Source: Helicobacter cholecystus (GTDB lineage: Bacteria > Campylobacterota > Campylobacteria > Campylobacterales > Helicobacteraceae). Taken from it: a stretch of DNA of 64,000 bases. This document shows positions 1-9,415 of the stretch, in pieces. The translations under genes and the position numbers were made by a program. The number at the start of each line of letters is the position of its first letter. Positions within the stretch are counted from its first letter, which is position 1. The stretch is from assembly GCF_003364215.1 (NCBI RefSeq), contig NZ_NXLU01000005.1, positions 1 to 64,000 of the forward strand, in the 5' to 3' direction. The notes under the pieces were generated by a model. It was not told where the DNA came from. It did not search any database and saw only the letters and a list, made by a program, of their open reading frames with translations.

Positions 1-2279
1 GGATGCAGAATTAGAAGAGCCTGATACATTTCCATTAATTGTAATATTTCCCTTAGTTACAGAGATTGTGTTGGTTCCAGAGTTATTGGATATGCTTCCC
101 CATAAGCTTAAGTCTCCCTCATCTACAGAAATTGTCGTCACCGCACTGTATATAGTGGATATATTCCCAGTAATTTCAAGACTTTTATCTGAAGAGATTG
201 TAGTGGTTGCAGTAGTGTTGTTGGTGCCATATTTATTGCCTATAATATCACCTTTAATCGTATTAAGTCCAGTAGAATTAAAAGTAATGTTTGCTGAGCC
301 ATCTCTTCTTGTATTAATATTTCCAATAATACTTGCATTTCCGCTCCCAGAGAATGTTACAGTAGTTGTTCCACCATCTTGAAAAAGCACATCTGCTCCT
401 TCATTTTGGATTGTATTATTCCCAGCACTTAATGTGAAAACTTGGTTAGTGCCTGCTCTTGCGATAGCCGTTCCACTGAAAGTAAAAGATCGTGAATTGT
501 CTTTTACTTCAATAGAATTTACTACAGTGTCTCCCCGATTAAACCACTCTGCCTCCATTTTCCCATTGATAAAATTATCTCCAGCACTAAAGGTAAAATA
601 ATTATGTGCTTTTCCATTACCATAGGGCACAACTGAAATATTTCCAGTAATTGTATTGGTTGCAGTGGAGTTAAAAGTGAAGTAACTATAAGAGTCGTCT
701 GCATTTGCAGGTGTGGTTTTTATATCCCCAACAATGATCGCATTCCCATTTCCTGAGAATTCAATTTTATTTGTACCTCCGGAAGCAAGAATTGTTTGAG
801 TAGAAGTGATTTTTCCTCCATTTTTAAATTCAATATGATTTAAAGTAGGTCTAGCAGGTCCCAACCATGAACGTTCGGCTGTAATAACTCCTGTAATCAG
901 ACTATCTTCTGCTATGCCAGTGCCATTAAAGACAATATGATTTATTCCACCACTGGCTTTAATTGTCCCAGAGATTTCTCCTTTATTTTCAAAAAGGATG
1001 TCATTTGTTCCACCAACTTTACCCTCAAAACTTGAAGGCAAAGCCTCAATGCTTTGATCAATAAGATTATGACCTCCCCCTTTAAAGATAATGTAGTTAG
1101 TGTTTGAAACATCACTTTGATATCTTGAACCTACAGCTCTAAGTGAGTGAATTGTGTTGCTTTGAGTGGATTCTGTAAAAATTACCTTAAAAATACTTTG
1201 TCCATTAGGCACAGTATCGTTGATATTAAATTTCTCAATTGTATTTATTGCACCGTTGAAAGTCAAACTACTCTCTCTTCCTTTTATACCTTGTCCGCCA
1301 GGTTTATTGATTGTTCCAGTAATGGATGTATCCCCTTCAAAGACAACCGATCCTCCTGCATTATTATTAAAGTTAATCCCCCCAGCAATGGATGTATTGC
1401 CCTTAAAAATAAGAGTTCCATTTGAGTTGGGGTTAAAAGTTATACCCTGAGTAACTAGAACTCCATTTGGATTGCTAAAAGTTGCTGTTACATCACTGCT
1501 GACTGTAATATTTCCATCTACAAGTGGATTTGTCCCATTAAATACAAAATTGACATTTGCTAAAGTATCTAGAGTGACATTCCCCTTAATCCCCTTTCCT
1601 CCCAATCTTAGTTCAGCAGTTTTAGAGGAGTAATTTTGCTTATTTCCATCTGTTTTACCTGTGAAATTAAGATTTCCATAAAAAGCATAAGAAGACTCTT
1701 GTATATTGGAAATATCCATAATAAAAGTCTTCTTTTCATCATCTGCAGGTGACGATTGATCAATATATAATGTTCCTCCTCCATTCTCACCCATAGCTAA
1801 ACCTTGAGTTGAAACAAATATTGAGTTTTTATTAAGATTTAATTGACCCTTATTGTCAAAACCCTGAGCATCCCAAGCAAAATCTCCCCCTGTTACATAG
1901 AGTTTAAATTCATTATCAACATTATTATCTAGCACAAATGTAGAGTATTGTGCTTCGCCAATCGTTACTGTCTTAAAAGAAAGGCTAACAGGTTGAAGTA
2001 ATGCTTCACCTTTAGTGCCATCTGCATTAAGTGTGTAAAAACTTTGTAAGGGTGAATCTGCATTGATGGGTATAGATGTATTTTTTGGAATAGCTACAAA
2101 TGAACGACTCAAAAGTGTCTGAGCTTTTGGAGCTTGTTGATTTAAATGTTTTTGCCAAACTTCTACAATAGTTTCATCAGCAATTGCAACACTGCAAAAT
2201 AATGAGCTTGCTATAAGTGAAGTGAAAGATTTCTGTCTAAAGGGTTTATTTATCCCCCCCCCCTAGTATTGTTTCTCAT
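1..2279 (-). CDS. Autotransporter passenger domain, phase-OFF, 3' end beyond the window
   Basis: The start codon at 2279 has a good Shine-Dalgarno (AAGGAGATAAGAA before ATG). The first nine codons read MRNNTRGGG and then hit TAA, because the G tract at 2254-2263 has 10 G. With 8 or 11 G the frame runs through a signal peptide (KSFTSLIASSLFCSVAIA) and then stays open to the window edge. The open frame encodes Asn/Gly/Thr/Ser-rich beta-helix repeats of the type FNGxxNTIxGxI, typical of a secreted autotransporter passenger. The beta-barrel domain must lie to the left. The leader resembles that of the downstream-numbered paralogue (shared SFTSLIA). Expression is probably also tuned by the poly-C tract upstream of its promoter. 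Adhesin or toxin function cannot be told apart from this sequence. Confidence 0.8.
2254..2263 (-). repeat. Intragenic poly-G tract (10 G on coding strand), translational switch
   Basis: Ten C on the plus strand are read as ten G at codons 6-9 of the autotransporter gene starting at 2279. Ten places a TAA straight after the tract; 8 or 11 restores the signal peptide frame. Slipped-strand mispairing at such tracts is well known in Helicobacter and Campylobacter. Confidence 0.85.
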
Positions 2280-2361
2280 TTCTTATCTCCTTGCAATAAG
2301 TAAAAATATAGTTTACTTTATTTTATCTTAATTAATTTATTTACTTATTTAAGATTTGGAA

Positions 2362-2392
2362 ATTATATCTGAAATTTTGCAGGGGGGGGGGG
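2362..2392 (-). promoter_or_regulatory. Promoter with 11-nt poly-C tract at the -35 position
   Basis: On the minus strand a TATAAT box (2362-2367) lies about 80 nt before the start codon at 2279. Exactly 14 nt upstream of it sits a run of 11 C (plus strand G 2382-2392), covering the normal -35 position. The same spacing recurs at the second autotransporter gene, so length changes probably tune promoter strength by moving upstream elements. Confidence 0.6.
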
Positions 2393-2496
2393 AAATGATT
2401 AAAAATTATGAAAATGAGAGGATGTAAAAAATAAAATCAGAAATATAAAGATTGATTAAGCATTTTTCTATCCCACCCCCTCACTATAAAAATTAG

Positions 2497-5478
2497 CTAA
2501 AAACCATATCTTGCTCCAAAGTTAAATTGCATAAAGGTTTTTTGCTTATCCTCAAAGCTTCTCTCTACATCAATATAAAGTCTTGCATTTCCTGTAAGAT
2601 CAATATTGCTTCCAAGATTCATGACAACTCTTCCATTGCTTGGAGTATTGCCAAGAGAGGTAATGATCCTGCTGTTGGAAAGAATTTGCGCATTTCCTCC
2701 ATTAATGTAGTCATATTCATAGAATCCTCCCACATAAAGACTTGCAAAACCTTTTTCTACATTAAGTTTCTTTCCTAATACTGCTCCTGCTCTTGTTCTT
2801 AGAGTAAAAATTGAATCTTGAGAGGCTTGAAGCGTTGAGCTTGTATTTTGTATTGCACGATTAAAATCACTTTGATTGAAATATCCTAATGCCAATTCCA
2901 CTTGTGGATCAATATAATAGCTCTCATCGCCTCCAAATTTATAGCGATATCCAAACTCATCACTGAGCACCATTGCAAAGTTATTGGTTTTACTTTCTAA
3001 GGAAGGATTGTCAGTCATTGAGAAAACACCCATAATGTAGTTAAACTTTAAAATTGTGTCATTATACCAACCGCTATCTGCCACATAGCTATTATAAACT
3101 CCTACTTCTACCATAGAAGAACTCACATCTTTGAGGGCAATAGTAGTTGTATTGTTTATACTATTGTTTGCTTGAATATTTAGGGTATTGCTCTTTGTCC
3201 AAGATCTGCTATAGGCAAATGTGACTCCTGTATAATTTTTTGCATTCTCTCCTGCACCTAGAGCATAGTCATATCCTCCTTGGGCTGTTACATAATCTGT
3301 TTTACTTCCCGCTCCAAAATCATTGCTGATTGAGCCTCCAAAGATCCTTGCCCACACACCTTGAGTGTTTGGATTATCACGCAATTCTCCCATTCTCTTA
3401 TTCAGTGAGTTGAAGTTGGCAAGATAGAGATCATAGTTCACTGTCAATGCAGATCTTACTACATCTTTGATTTCTGATGCTACACCTTGATTAATAGATG
3501 ATCCTAGATAAACTTTTCCATCATCTGTTTTAATGATTTGAGCTTTAATCACATCATAACCAATAAGACTTTCTCCACCCATAACATTGACATTCTGCAT
3601 CCCCTCACCTATTTGAATATTGTCGCTTTTGTTTGAATCATAGGTGATTGCTAAAATATCATGAGTATCTCCCATTACAGTAAAAATCGCAGTTCCTGAA
3701 TCTTGAAATCTATTTTTGAGAATCACCTTATCAGCTTTGTTGGTCTCACCTGTCTTTGAATTAACATAGAGATTGAATGTTAGAGCATCTGTGATGGAGA
3801 GATTGTTGATATTGAGAGTTTTAAAATCTCTTGTTTGTCCTGTTCTTAAAATGGGCTTACCCTGTGAATCTGTCATTGCCAGATCGATTGTTCCTTGAGT
3901 GACTGAAAGATTGTTGATTGTATTGTTTTGGCCGCTGAGTGAAAGAGTTCCACTATCGATTTGGATATCCACTCTTGTTTGTAAGGTTGAATTGCTATTA
4001 TCAGCGCTAATATTGATTTCGCTCCCTAACACAAGATTTCCACCCTCCAAAGAAAGTAAGAGTCTTGAATTACTATTAGGTGTGGTTGTGTGATTGATTG
4101 GACTTGTAATTGTGGTTGTGCCACTAGAGAAATAAATAGAGTTGAAAAATCCACTCTCAACTCCTACGCTTTCAATGACACCCCCATTAAGATAAAGTTC
4201 TGTTCTCTTGGAATTGTTGAAATTTTTAGAAGTGGTGGTTCCACCGCCACGCATTAAGACTTTAAGGGAATTGCCTTTGATTTCTTGGATTTCTGCAATG
4301 ATTGGATTGAGGGATCCATCAAGCACAAGAGTGCTAGCAGACGCATTGGCTAAGAGATTGGAGATATAGGTTTGATCAGCTTGAAGTGTGAGCTGTGAGC
4401 TTGTGCCAGAAAATTCTACATTCTTGACTTGGATAATTCCTCCTGCAAGTGTTGCAGTGTTTGTTGCGTATCCTGAATCTATACGAATGCTAGTTTCTCC
4501 ATTGCCACTCATTCCTTCTTTAAGATCAAGAGTTGTCCCAGTGCCTAAAGAGAAGGTTAATCCTCCCCCCTCTGCAACCTGCACAATATCATCAATACTC
4601 ATCGTACCATTTCCGTTAAGAGTTAAAACATTATTCAACCCACTTATGGCAGAAACAGATCGGAGTTGATTATTTTTTGTTGTATCAAGATTGAGGTTTA
4701 TAGATCTTTGTGCATCAACTCCAGCAAAAACTAGATTTAATCTGTCTCCATAATAAATCGTATCAATGGTAGTTTGTATATTATTGAGTGAAGCATCAAG
4801 AGTGAGTCCAGTTCCATTTTTTGTATCACTTTGTATAACTAAGTTTTGGATGGTGTTATTTGCACCTCTAAGAGTAAGCAGAGAACTGTCTGCTGTAAGA
4901 ACAAAGTTATTTGTTCCGCTTCCTGTCTTTGAGATATTTCCATTGACTACTGTAGTGCCCCCAAATATTACACCATTATGAGTATTATCTCCTGCGGACA
5001 TAGAGCCAATTGTAAGATTTGCATGATCAAACATAAGCATAATTCCATTTAGAGTATTTGCCTTATTTATGCCCCCAATAATTTCATCAATAGTCATTGT
5101 TGCATCCTTAGCAATAAGCCTAATGGCATTAGTGATATTGGAATCTCCTTGGGTATTAAGCCTAGAGATATTGCCATTAAGTCTATTTGCTGAGATTACA
5201 GTTTTTGATCCATTGATTGAATCAATTGTTATTTTTGCATTAGGGGATCCAAGTGTGATTCTCCCTTGAGCAGTAATTGATTTTGTTGTCCCATCGGTTG
5301 TTACGATATTTTGAGTAATACGAAGGTTTGATCTATCCCCCCCCCCCTCAAGAATTGCAGTATTAGCAATTGCAGTGCCAGACAACAATGGACTTAATCC
5401 TAATGCTATAAGTGAAGTAAAAGACCTTTGTTTAGAAGATTGATTATATCCTTCTCCCCTCTTAATGTTTTTATTCAT
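2497..5478 (-). CDS. Autotransporter outer membrane protein, phase-ON
   Basis: This is a 993-residue type V secretion protein. It has a long basic N-region and signal peptide (hydrophobic stretch about residues 19-39, ending near AIA), and a passenger of beta-helix repeats rich in N/T/S/G to about residue 700. The C-terminal autotransporter beta-barrel (from about GVWARIFGG, residue 720) ends in Phe, as expected for Bam-dependent insertion. An 11-G tract encodes LEGGGD right after the signal peptide and is in frame. The start at 5478 follows CAGGAGATAAATA. The gene has its own promoter with a poly-C tract. Passenger function is unknown; VacA-like or adhesin roles are only possibilities. Confidence 0.88.
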   Translation of the reverse strand: MNKNIKRGEGYNQSSKQRSFTSLIALGLSPLLSGTAIANTAILEGGGDRSNLRITQNIVTTDGTTKSITAQGRITLGSPNAKITIDSINGSKTVISANRLNGNISRLNTQGDSNITNAIRLIAKDATMTIDEIIGGINKANTLNGIMLMFDHANLTIGSMSAGDNTHNGVIFGGTTVVNGNISKTGSGTNNFVLTADSSLLTLRGANNTIQNLVIQSDTKNGTGLTLDASLNNIQTTIDTIYYGDRLNLVFAGVDAQRSINLNLDTTKNNQLRSVSAISGLNNVLTLNGNGTMSIDDIVQVAEGGGLTFSLGTGTTLDLKEGMSGNGETSIRIDSGYATNTATLAGGIIQVKNVEFSGTSSQLTLQADQTYISNLLANASASTLVLDGSLNPIIAEIQEIKGNSLKVLMRGGGTTTSKNFNNSKRTELYLNGGVIESVGVESGFFNSIYFSSGTTTITSPINHTTTPNSNSRLLLSLEGGNLVLGSEINISADNSNSTLQTRVDIQIDSGTLSLSGQNNTINNLSVTQGTIDLAMTDSQGKPILRTGQTRDFKTLNINNLSITDALTFNLYVNSKTGETNKADKVILKNRFQDSGTAIFTVMGDTHDILAITYDSNKSDNIQIGEGMQNVNVMGGESLIGYDVIKAQIIKTDDGKVYLGSSINQGVASEIKDVVRSALTVNYDLYLANFNSLNKRMGELRDNPNTQGVWARIFGGSISNDFGAGSKTDYVTAQGGYDYALGAGENAKNYTGVTFAYSRSWTKSNTLNIQANNSINNTTTIALKDVSSSMVEVGVYNSYVADSGWYNDTILKFNYIMGVFSMTDNPSLESKTNNFAMVLSDEFGYRYKFGGDESYYIDPQVELALGYFNQSDFNRAIQNTSSTLQASQDSIFTLRTRAGAVLGKKLNVEKGFASLYVGGFYEYDYINGGNAQILSNSRIITSLGNTPSNGRVVMNLGSNIDLTGNARLYIDVERSFEDKQKTFMQFNFGARYGF
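5337..5347 (-). repeat. Intragenic poly-G tract (11 G on coding strand), in frame
   Basis: Eleven C on the plus strand encode Glu-Gly-Gly-Gly-Asp at about residues 45-49, just behind the predicted signal peptide cleavage site. The present length keeps the 993-codon frame open. Gain or loss of one G would truncate the protein to a short peptide. Confidence 0.85.
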
Positions 5479-5537
5479 TATTTATCTCCTGTAAAAATAG
5501 TTTGGCTTTTCTTTACTTTTTAGACAAAGCGCCACCA

Positions 5538-5571
5538 ATTGTATCTAAAAAATTTGCGGGGGGGGGGGGGG
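5538..5571 (-). promoter_or_regulatory. Promoter with 14-nt poly-C tract at the -35 position
   Basis: On the minus strand a TACAAT -10 box (5538-5543) precedes the autotransporter start at 5478 by about 60 nt. Fourteen nt upstream of it begins a run of 14 C (plus strand G 5558-5571). This matches the layout at 2362-2392, including the GCAAA(A)TTT context between tract and -10 box. Confidence 0.6.
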
Positions 5572-5673
5572 TGGAAATTGTGATTTTATAATGAAAATAG
5601 ACTTAGATTTTTAGAGTGAATTAATTGAAGGAAATGTAAGGATAGGATATGGCTTTAAAGCCATATCAAGAGG

Positions 5674-6237
5674 TTAGAAGATTAAGCTCAAAGTTCCGCC
5701 AAGTGTAAGAATTTCAATTTTTTTTGCACCTTGGTTATTATCTTGGAATTTAGGTTTTTGGTAGCTTCCATCAAAACCAATTGCAAGAGGCAAGAAAGGA
5801 ATCTTCCAATTGATACCAAAATTGATAGCATAGGTAGATTTTAATTTCTGATTAAATAAATCTTGAGAAATAAAATCAGAATAACTTACTCCTGCATAAG
5901 GTGTGATATTAATAAATGGAATTTTATATCCTAAAACTGCACCATATTGCATATTATGAAATTTGATTTTAGTTTCTGGATCTGTATTGATATTAGTGCT
6001 TAAATAATTCCATTTAACTTGCGGAGCAATCATAAGTCCAGCAACACCTAGCCAAATTCTTCCATAAGCTCCATAATTCAAATGCTTGGTGTTTTTGTAT
6101 TTTTTATCTTGTATATTGGTTTTTAGTGATGTGTAATTGGCATTTCCCCCAATTTCAGTATCAAGTGTAAAAAGCCCAAGATCAAAAGCAAAAACACAAT
6201 TACAAGCAAGAAGCAAAGCAATAATTTTCTGTTTCAT
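5674..6237 (-). CDS. Small outer membrane beta-barrel protein, hypothetical
   Basis: The 187-residue product starts with a Sec signal peptide (MKQKIIALLLACNCVFA). The rest is amphipathic beta-strand-like sequence with many aromatic residues, ending in LSLIF with a terminal Phe, as in outer membrane barrels. The size suggests an 8-stranded barrel. The start at 6237 follows TAAGGAGAAAATA. It is divergent from ppk across about 100 bp and downstream-facing toward the autotransporter genes. I do not recognise a specific family; an OmpW- or PagP-like fold is possible but not supported by a motif. Confidence 0.7.
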   Translation of the reverse strand: MKQKIIALLLACNCVFAFDLGLFTLDTEIGGNANYTSLKTNIQDKKYKNTKHLNYGAYGRIWLGVAGLMIAPQVKWNYLSTNINTDPETKIKFHNMQYGAVLGYKIPFINITPYAGVSYSDFISQDLFNQKLKSTYAINFGINWKIPFLPLAIGFDGSYQKPKFQDNNQGAKKIEILTLGGTLSLIF

Positions 6238-6335
6238 TATTTTCTCCTTATAAAATATTGGATTTTAAATCCGTGAATATCATATCATAATTATTTTTGG
6301 ATATTTTAGTTTTAATTTAAGGAGACTAGGGAAAA

Positions 6336-8336
6336 ATGCAACAACAAGTTTATTTTAATAGAGAGCTTTCATGGATCAAATTTAATCATCGGGTTTTGCT
6401 CCAAAGTATGGATACTTCACTCCCACTTTTGGAGAGATTAAAATTTATTGCTATTTATGCAACTAATCTTGACGAATTTTATATGATTAGGGTTGCTGGA
6501 TTAAAAAAACTTTATCAAAAACGTATTTTTAATGTAGGGAATGATGGGATGTCTCCTAAAGATCAACTTAAAAAAATAGAAAAAGCTCTAAGAGAGCAAA
6601 AGCTAGAACTAGAGCAAAGCTATGCACAAATCCATTCAGAGCTTGTAAAAAATGGAGTGCATATTGTTGAATATGCTCAGCTCCAAGAGCAAGACAAGCA
6701 AAAGGGGAGAGAATATTTTTTTAATAATCTTTATCCTGTGATTGTGCCTGTAGTGGTGGACTCTATTCACCCCTTCCCTCATTTTAATAATCTAAGCTTT
6801 GGGATTGCATTAAAAATGCTTGCCCCCAATCAAGATACACGTTTTGCTCTTATTCGCATTCCTCGCTTTTTCCCTCGTTTTGTAGAGATTACAGAGGGAG
6901 TATTCTTGCTTTGTGAAAGCCTTGTAGGGGAGTTTGCAGAACATATTTTTGAAGGGTATAAGGTGTTGGATTGGTGTCCTTTTAGAATCACAAGAAATGC
7001 AGATTTTGAGATTGAAGAAGAGGAAGCAGATGATTTTTTAACCTTACTGAATGAAGGATTGAAGGCAAGGAAAAAAGGAGAAATTGTAAGGCTTCAAGTT
7101 GGAAGAAAAAGTGATCGCAGTTTTTTACAATTTTTGCGAACGCATATCCCTCTTGAGGAGAGAGATATTTATGAATATGACCTTCCTTTAAATCTTGGCT
7201 CACTTTGGCAGATTATCTCTCATCGCAATTACTCTCATCTGCTCTATCCTCCCTTTCATCCCAAGAACCCGTTTGATCTGCATGAAGAGAATTTATTTGA
7301 GCAAATCAGTAAAAGAGATATTATGCTTTTTCATCCTTATGAGAGTTTTGATCCTGTAGTAGAGTTTATTTCTCAAGCCAGTAAAGACCCCGATGTGCTT
7401 TCAATCAGAATGACACTTTATCGTGTAGGGCAAGATTCTCCAATCATTAAATCTTTGATGCAAGCTGCTGAGAGTAAGCAAGTGAGTGTGCTTGTAGAGC
7501 TTAAGGCTAGATTTGATGAGGAGAATAATCTAGGGTGGGTTAAGGCACTTGAAGATGCAGGAGCACATGTTGTATATGGGGCTGTAGGGTTAAAGGTACA
7601 TGCAAAAACAGCGCTTGTGCTTAAAAAAAGCCAAAGAAGTGTGAAGGGGTTTGTGCATATCAGTAGTGGGAATTACAATGTTCAAAGTGCAAGAATTTAT
7701 ACAGATATTAGTTTATTTAGTGCAAGAGAGGAGATTGTAGGAGATGTGATTAAATTCTTCCATTCCCTCTCAACTGGGCTTTCTAGCACAACATATTTGC
7801 ACACACTCTTTATGGCTCCCGCTCAAATCAAGCCCCACATCTTAGAGCTTATTGCAAAAGAGAGAGATAGGGGGAGTGAGGGACAAATTATTATGAAAAT
7901 GAACGCCCTTGTTGATGGAGATGTCATTGATGCGCTTTATGAGGCTTCTAGGGCAGGAGCAAGAATTGAGCTCATTGTGCGGGGAGTTTGTGCGCTTCGC
8001 CCTAAGGTTAAGGGATTGAGTGAGAATATTAGGGTGGTTTCAATTATTGGGAAATATTTAGAACATGCAAGGATTTATTACTTTAGGCATGGGGGGATTT
8101 ATTTTGCAAGTGCTGATATGATGACAAGAAATCTTGAACGTCGTATTGAGCTTCTTGTCCCTATTCAAGATGAAAAAATTGCCCTTAGACTTTTAGCTAT
8201 TCTTTCATTGCAAATCAATGATACGCAAGGTGCTTATGAACTGCAAGAGAGTGGTGAGTATCAAAAAGTAACAGGAGAAGGGGAAAATTCTCAAAAAGAG
8301 TGTGAAAAGCTTAAATTTTGGACGCTTTTTGATTAA
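6336..8336 (+). CDS. ppk: Polyphosphate kinase 1
   Basis: The enzyme reversibly polymerises the gamma-phosphate of ATP into inorganic polyphosphate. The 666-residue length is normal for PPK1. The N-terminal domain starts YFNRELSWIKFNHRV and continues with ATNLDEFYMIRVAGL, both diagnostic. The catalytic region has RMTLYRVGQDSPI, then VGLKVHAKTAL with the His that is autophosphorylated in the family, and HISSGNYN. The C-terminal domain carries the conserved SADMMTRNLERRIELLVPI. The start follows AAGGAGACTAGGGAAAA. pyrD follows after a short gap and may be co-transcribed. In epsilonproteobacteria ppk affects stress survival and motility, which is family knowledge. Confidence 0.96.
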   Translation: MQQQVYFNRELSWIKFNHRVLLQSMDTSLPLLERLKFIAIYATNLDEFYMIRVAGLKKLYQKRIFNVGNDGMSPKDQLKKIEKALREQKLELEQSYAQIHSELVKNGVHIVEYAQLQEQDKQKGREYFFNNLYPVIVPVVVDSIHPFPHFNNLSFGIALKMLAPNQDTRFALIRIPRFFPRFVEITEGVFLLCESLVGEFAEHIFEGYKVLDWCPFRITRNADFEIEEEEADDFLTLLNEGLKARKKGEIVRLQVGRKSDRSFLQFLRTHIPLEERDIYEYDLPLNLGSLWQIISHRNYSHLLYPPFHPKNPFDLHEENLFEQISKRDIMLFHPYESFDPVVEFISQASKDPDVLSIRMTLYRVGQDSPIIKSLMQAAESKQVSVLVELKARFDEENNLGWVKALEDAGAHVVYGAVGLKVHAKTALVLKKSQRSVKGFVHISSGNYNVQSARIYTDISLFSAREEIVGDVIKFFHSLSTGLSSTTYLHTLFMAPAQIKPHILELIAKERDRGSEGQIIMKMNALVDGDVIDALYEASRAGARIELIVRGVCALRPKVKGLSENIRVVSIIGKYLEHARIYYFRHGGIYFASADMMTRNLERRIELLVPIQDEKIALRLLAILSLQINDTQGAYELQESGEYQKVTGEGENSQKECEKLKFWTLFD

Positions 8337-8371
8337 AATTAGACTATTTATTGCAATTTGAGGATAGAGAA

Positions 8372-9415
8372 ATGTATCGGTATTTAAGAAATGTGCTCTT
8401 TAAATTTGACCCTGAGTTAGATCATCATCTTGTAGAGTTTTGTTTGAAAAATCTTGCCCCACTCCCTTTGGTTAATGATATTTTGGCAAGTCAATTTTGC
8501 TATTTTGATGAGAGCCTCTCTCAAGAGATTTTGGGAATGAAATTTTATAATCCTGTGGGACTTGCAGCAGGATTTGATAAGAATGCAACAATGCTTGAAG
8601 GTCTTACTTTGATGGGTTTTAGCTTTATAGAAGCAGGAAGCACAACATTTCTTCCTCAACCTGGGAATGCAAAACCTAGAATCTTTAGATTTGTGCAAGA
8701 AGAGAGCATTCAAAATGCAATGGGATTTAATAATGATGGATCGGCAAAAATTGCAGAGAGACTAAAAAAAATCTATCCTTTTAAGATCCCTATTGCAATT
8801 AATCTTGGAAAAAATAAAACTGCAGACGATGCACTGAAAAATTATGAAGAAAATCTTAAAGTTTTCAGAAATATAGGAGATTTTTATGTTTTTAATATCT
8901 CCTCGCCCAATACTCCAAATTTAAGAGATTTACAAAATGAAAGTTTTGTTAAAGAGCTTTTTACAATGGCAAGAAGCTATATACATAAGCCACTTTTTAT
9001 TAAGGTATGCCCTGATAATAAGATTGAAAATACACTTAGAGTGTGTGAAAGTGCGATTTGTAGTGGAGCTAATGGAATTGTTGCTACAAATACGACAATG
9101 GATTATTCTCTTGTGCAGTCCCCTAAAAATATTGGTGGAATAAGCGGTAGAGCATTACGCAATAAAAGCAGAGAGGTCTTTTATGAGATTTCAAAAGCTT
9201 TCTTTAATAAGGCTGTATTGGTTTCTGTAGGTGGAATTTTTGATGGGGAAGAAGCTTATACGCGTATCAAAATGGGCGCATCTCTTGTTGAGATTTACTC
9301 AGCACTTATTTTTGAGGGCCCATCAGTGATTAAGAAAATCGCTCAAGAGGTTGCTATGCTTTTAAAACGAGATGGCTATAATTATATTTCAGAAGCGATT
9401 GGAGTGGATATTTAA
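8372..9415 (+). CDS. pyrD: Dihydroorotate dehydrogenase, quinone-dependent (class 2)
   Basis: It oxidises dihydroorotate to orotate with FMN and passes electrons to the quinone pool at the inner membrane, in pyrimidine synthesis. The N-terminal helix MYRYLRNVLFKFDPE is the class 2 membrane anchor. NPVGLAAGFDKN, NAMGFNNDG and the NISSPNTPNLR segment with the catalytic Ser follow. The C-terminal IGGISGRAL and VGGIFDGEEA bind the FMN phosphate. I chose ATG 8372 over the TTG at 8351: GAGGATAG lies just upstream, and the family begins with this MYR helix. It overlaps the next gene by one base (TAATG), so translation is coupled. Confidence 0.95.
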   Translation: MYRYLRNVLFKFDPELDHHLVEFCLKNLAPLPLVNDILASQFCYFDESLSQEILGMKFYNPVGLAAGFDKNATMLEGLTLMGFSFIEAGSTTFLPQPGNAKPRIFRFVQEESIQNAMGFNNDGSAKIAERLKKIYPFKIPIAINLGKNKTADDALKNYEENLKVFRNIGDFYVFNISSPNTPNLRDLQNESFVKELFTMARSYIHKPLFIKVCPDNKIENTLRVCESAICSGANGIVATNTTMDYSLVQSPKNIGGISGRALRNKSREVFYEISKAFFNKAVLVSVGGIFDGEEAYTRIKMGASLVEIYSALIFEGPSVIKKIAQEVAMLLKRDGYNYISEAIGVDI

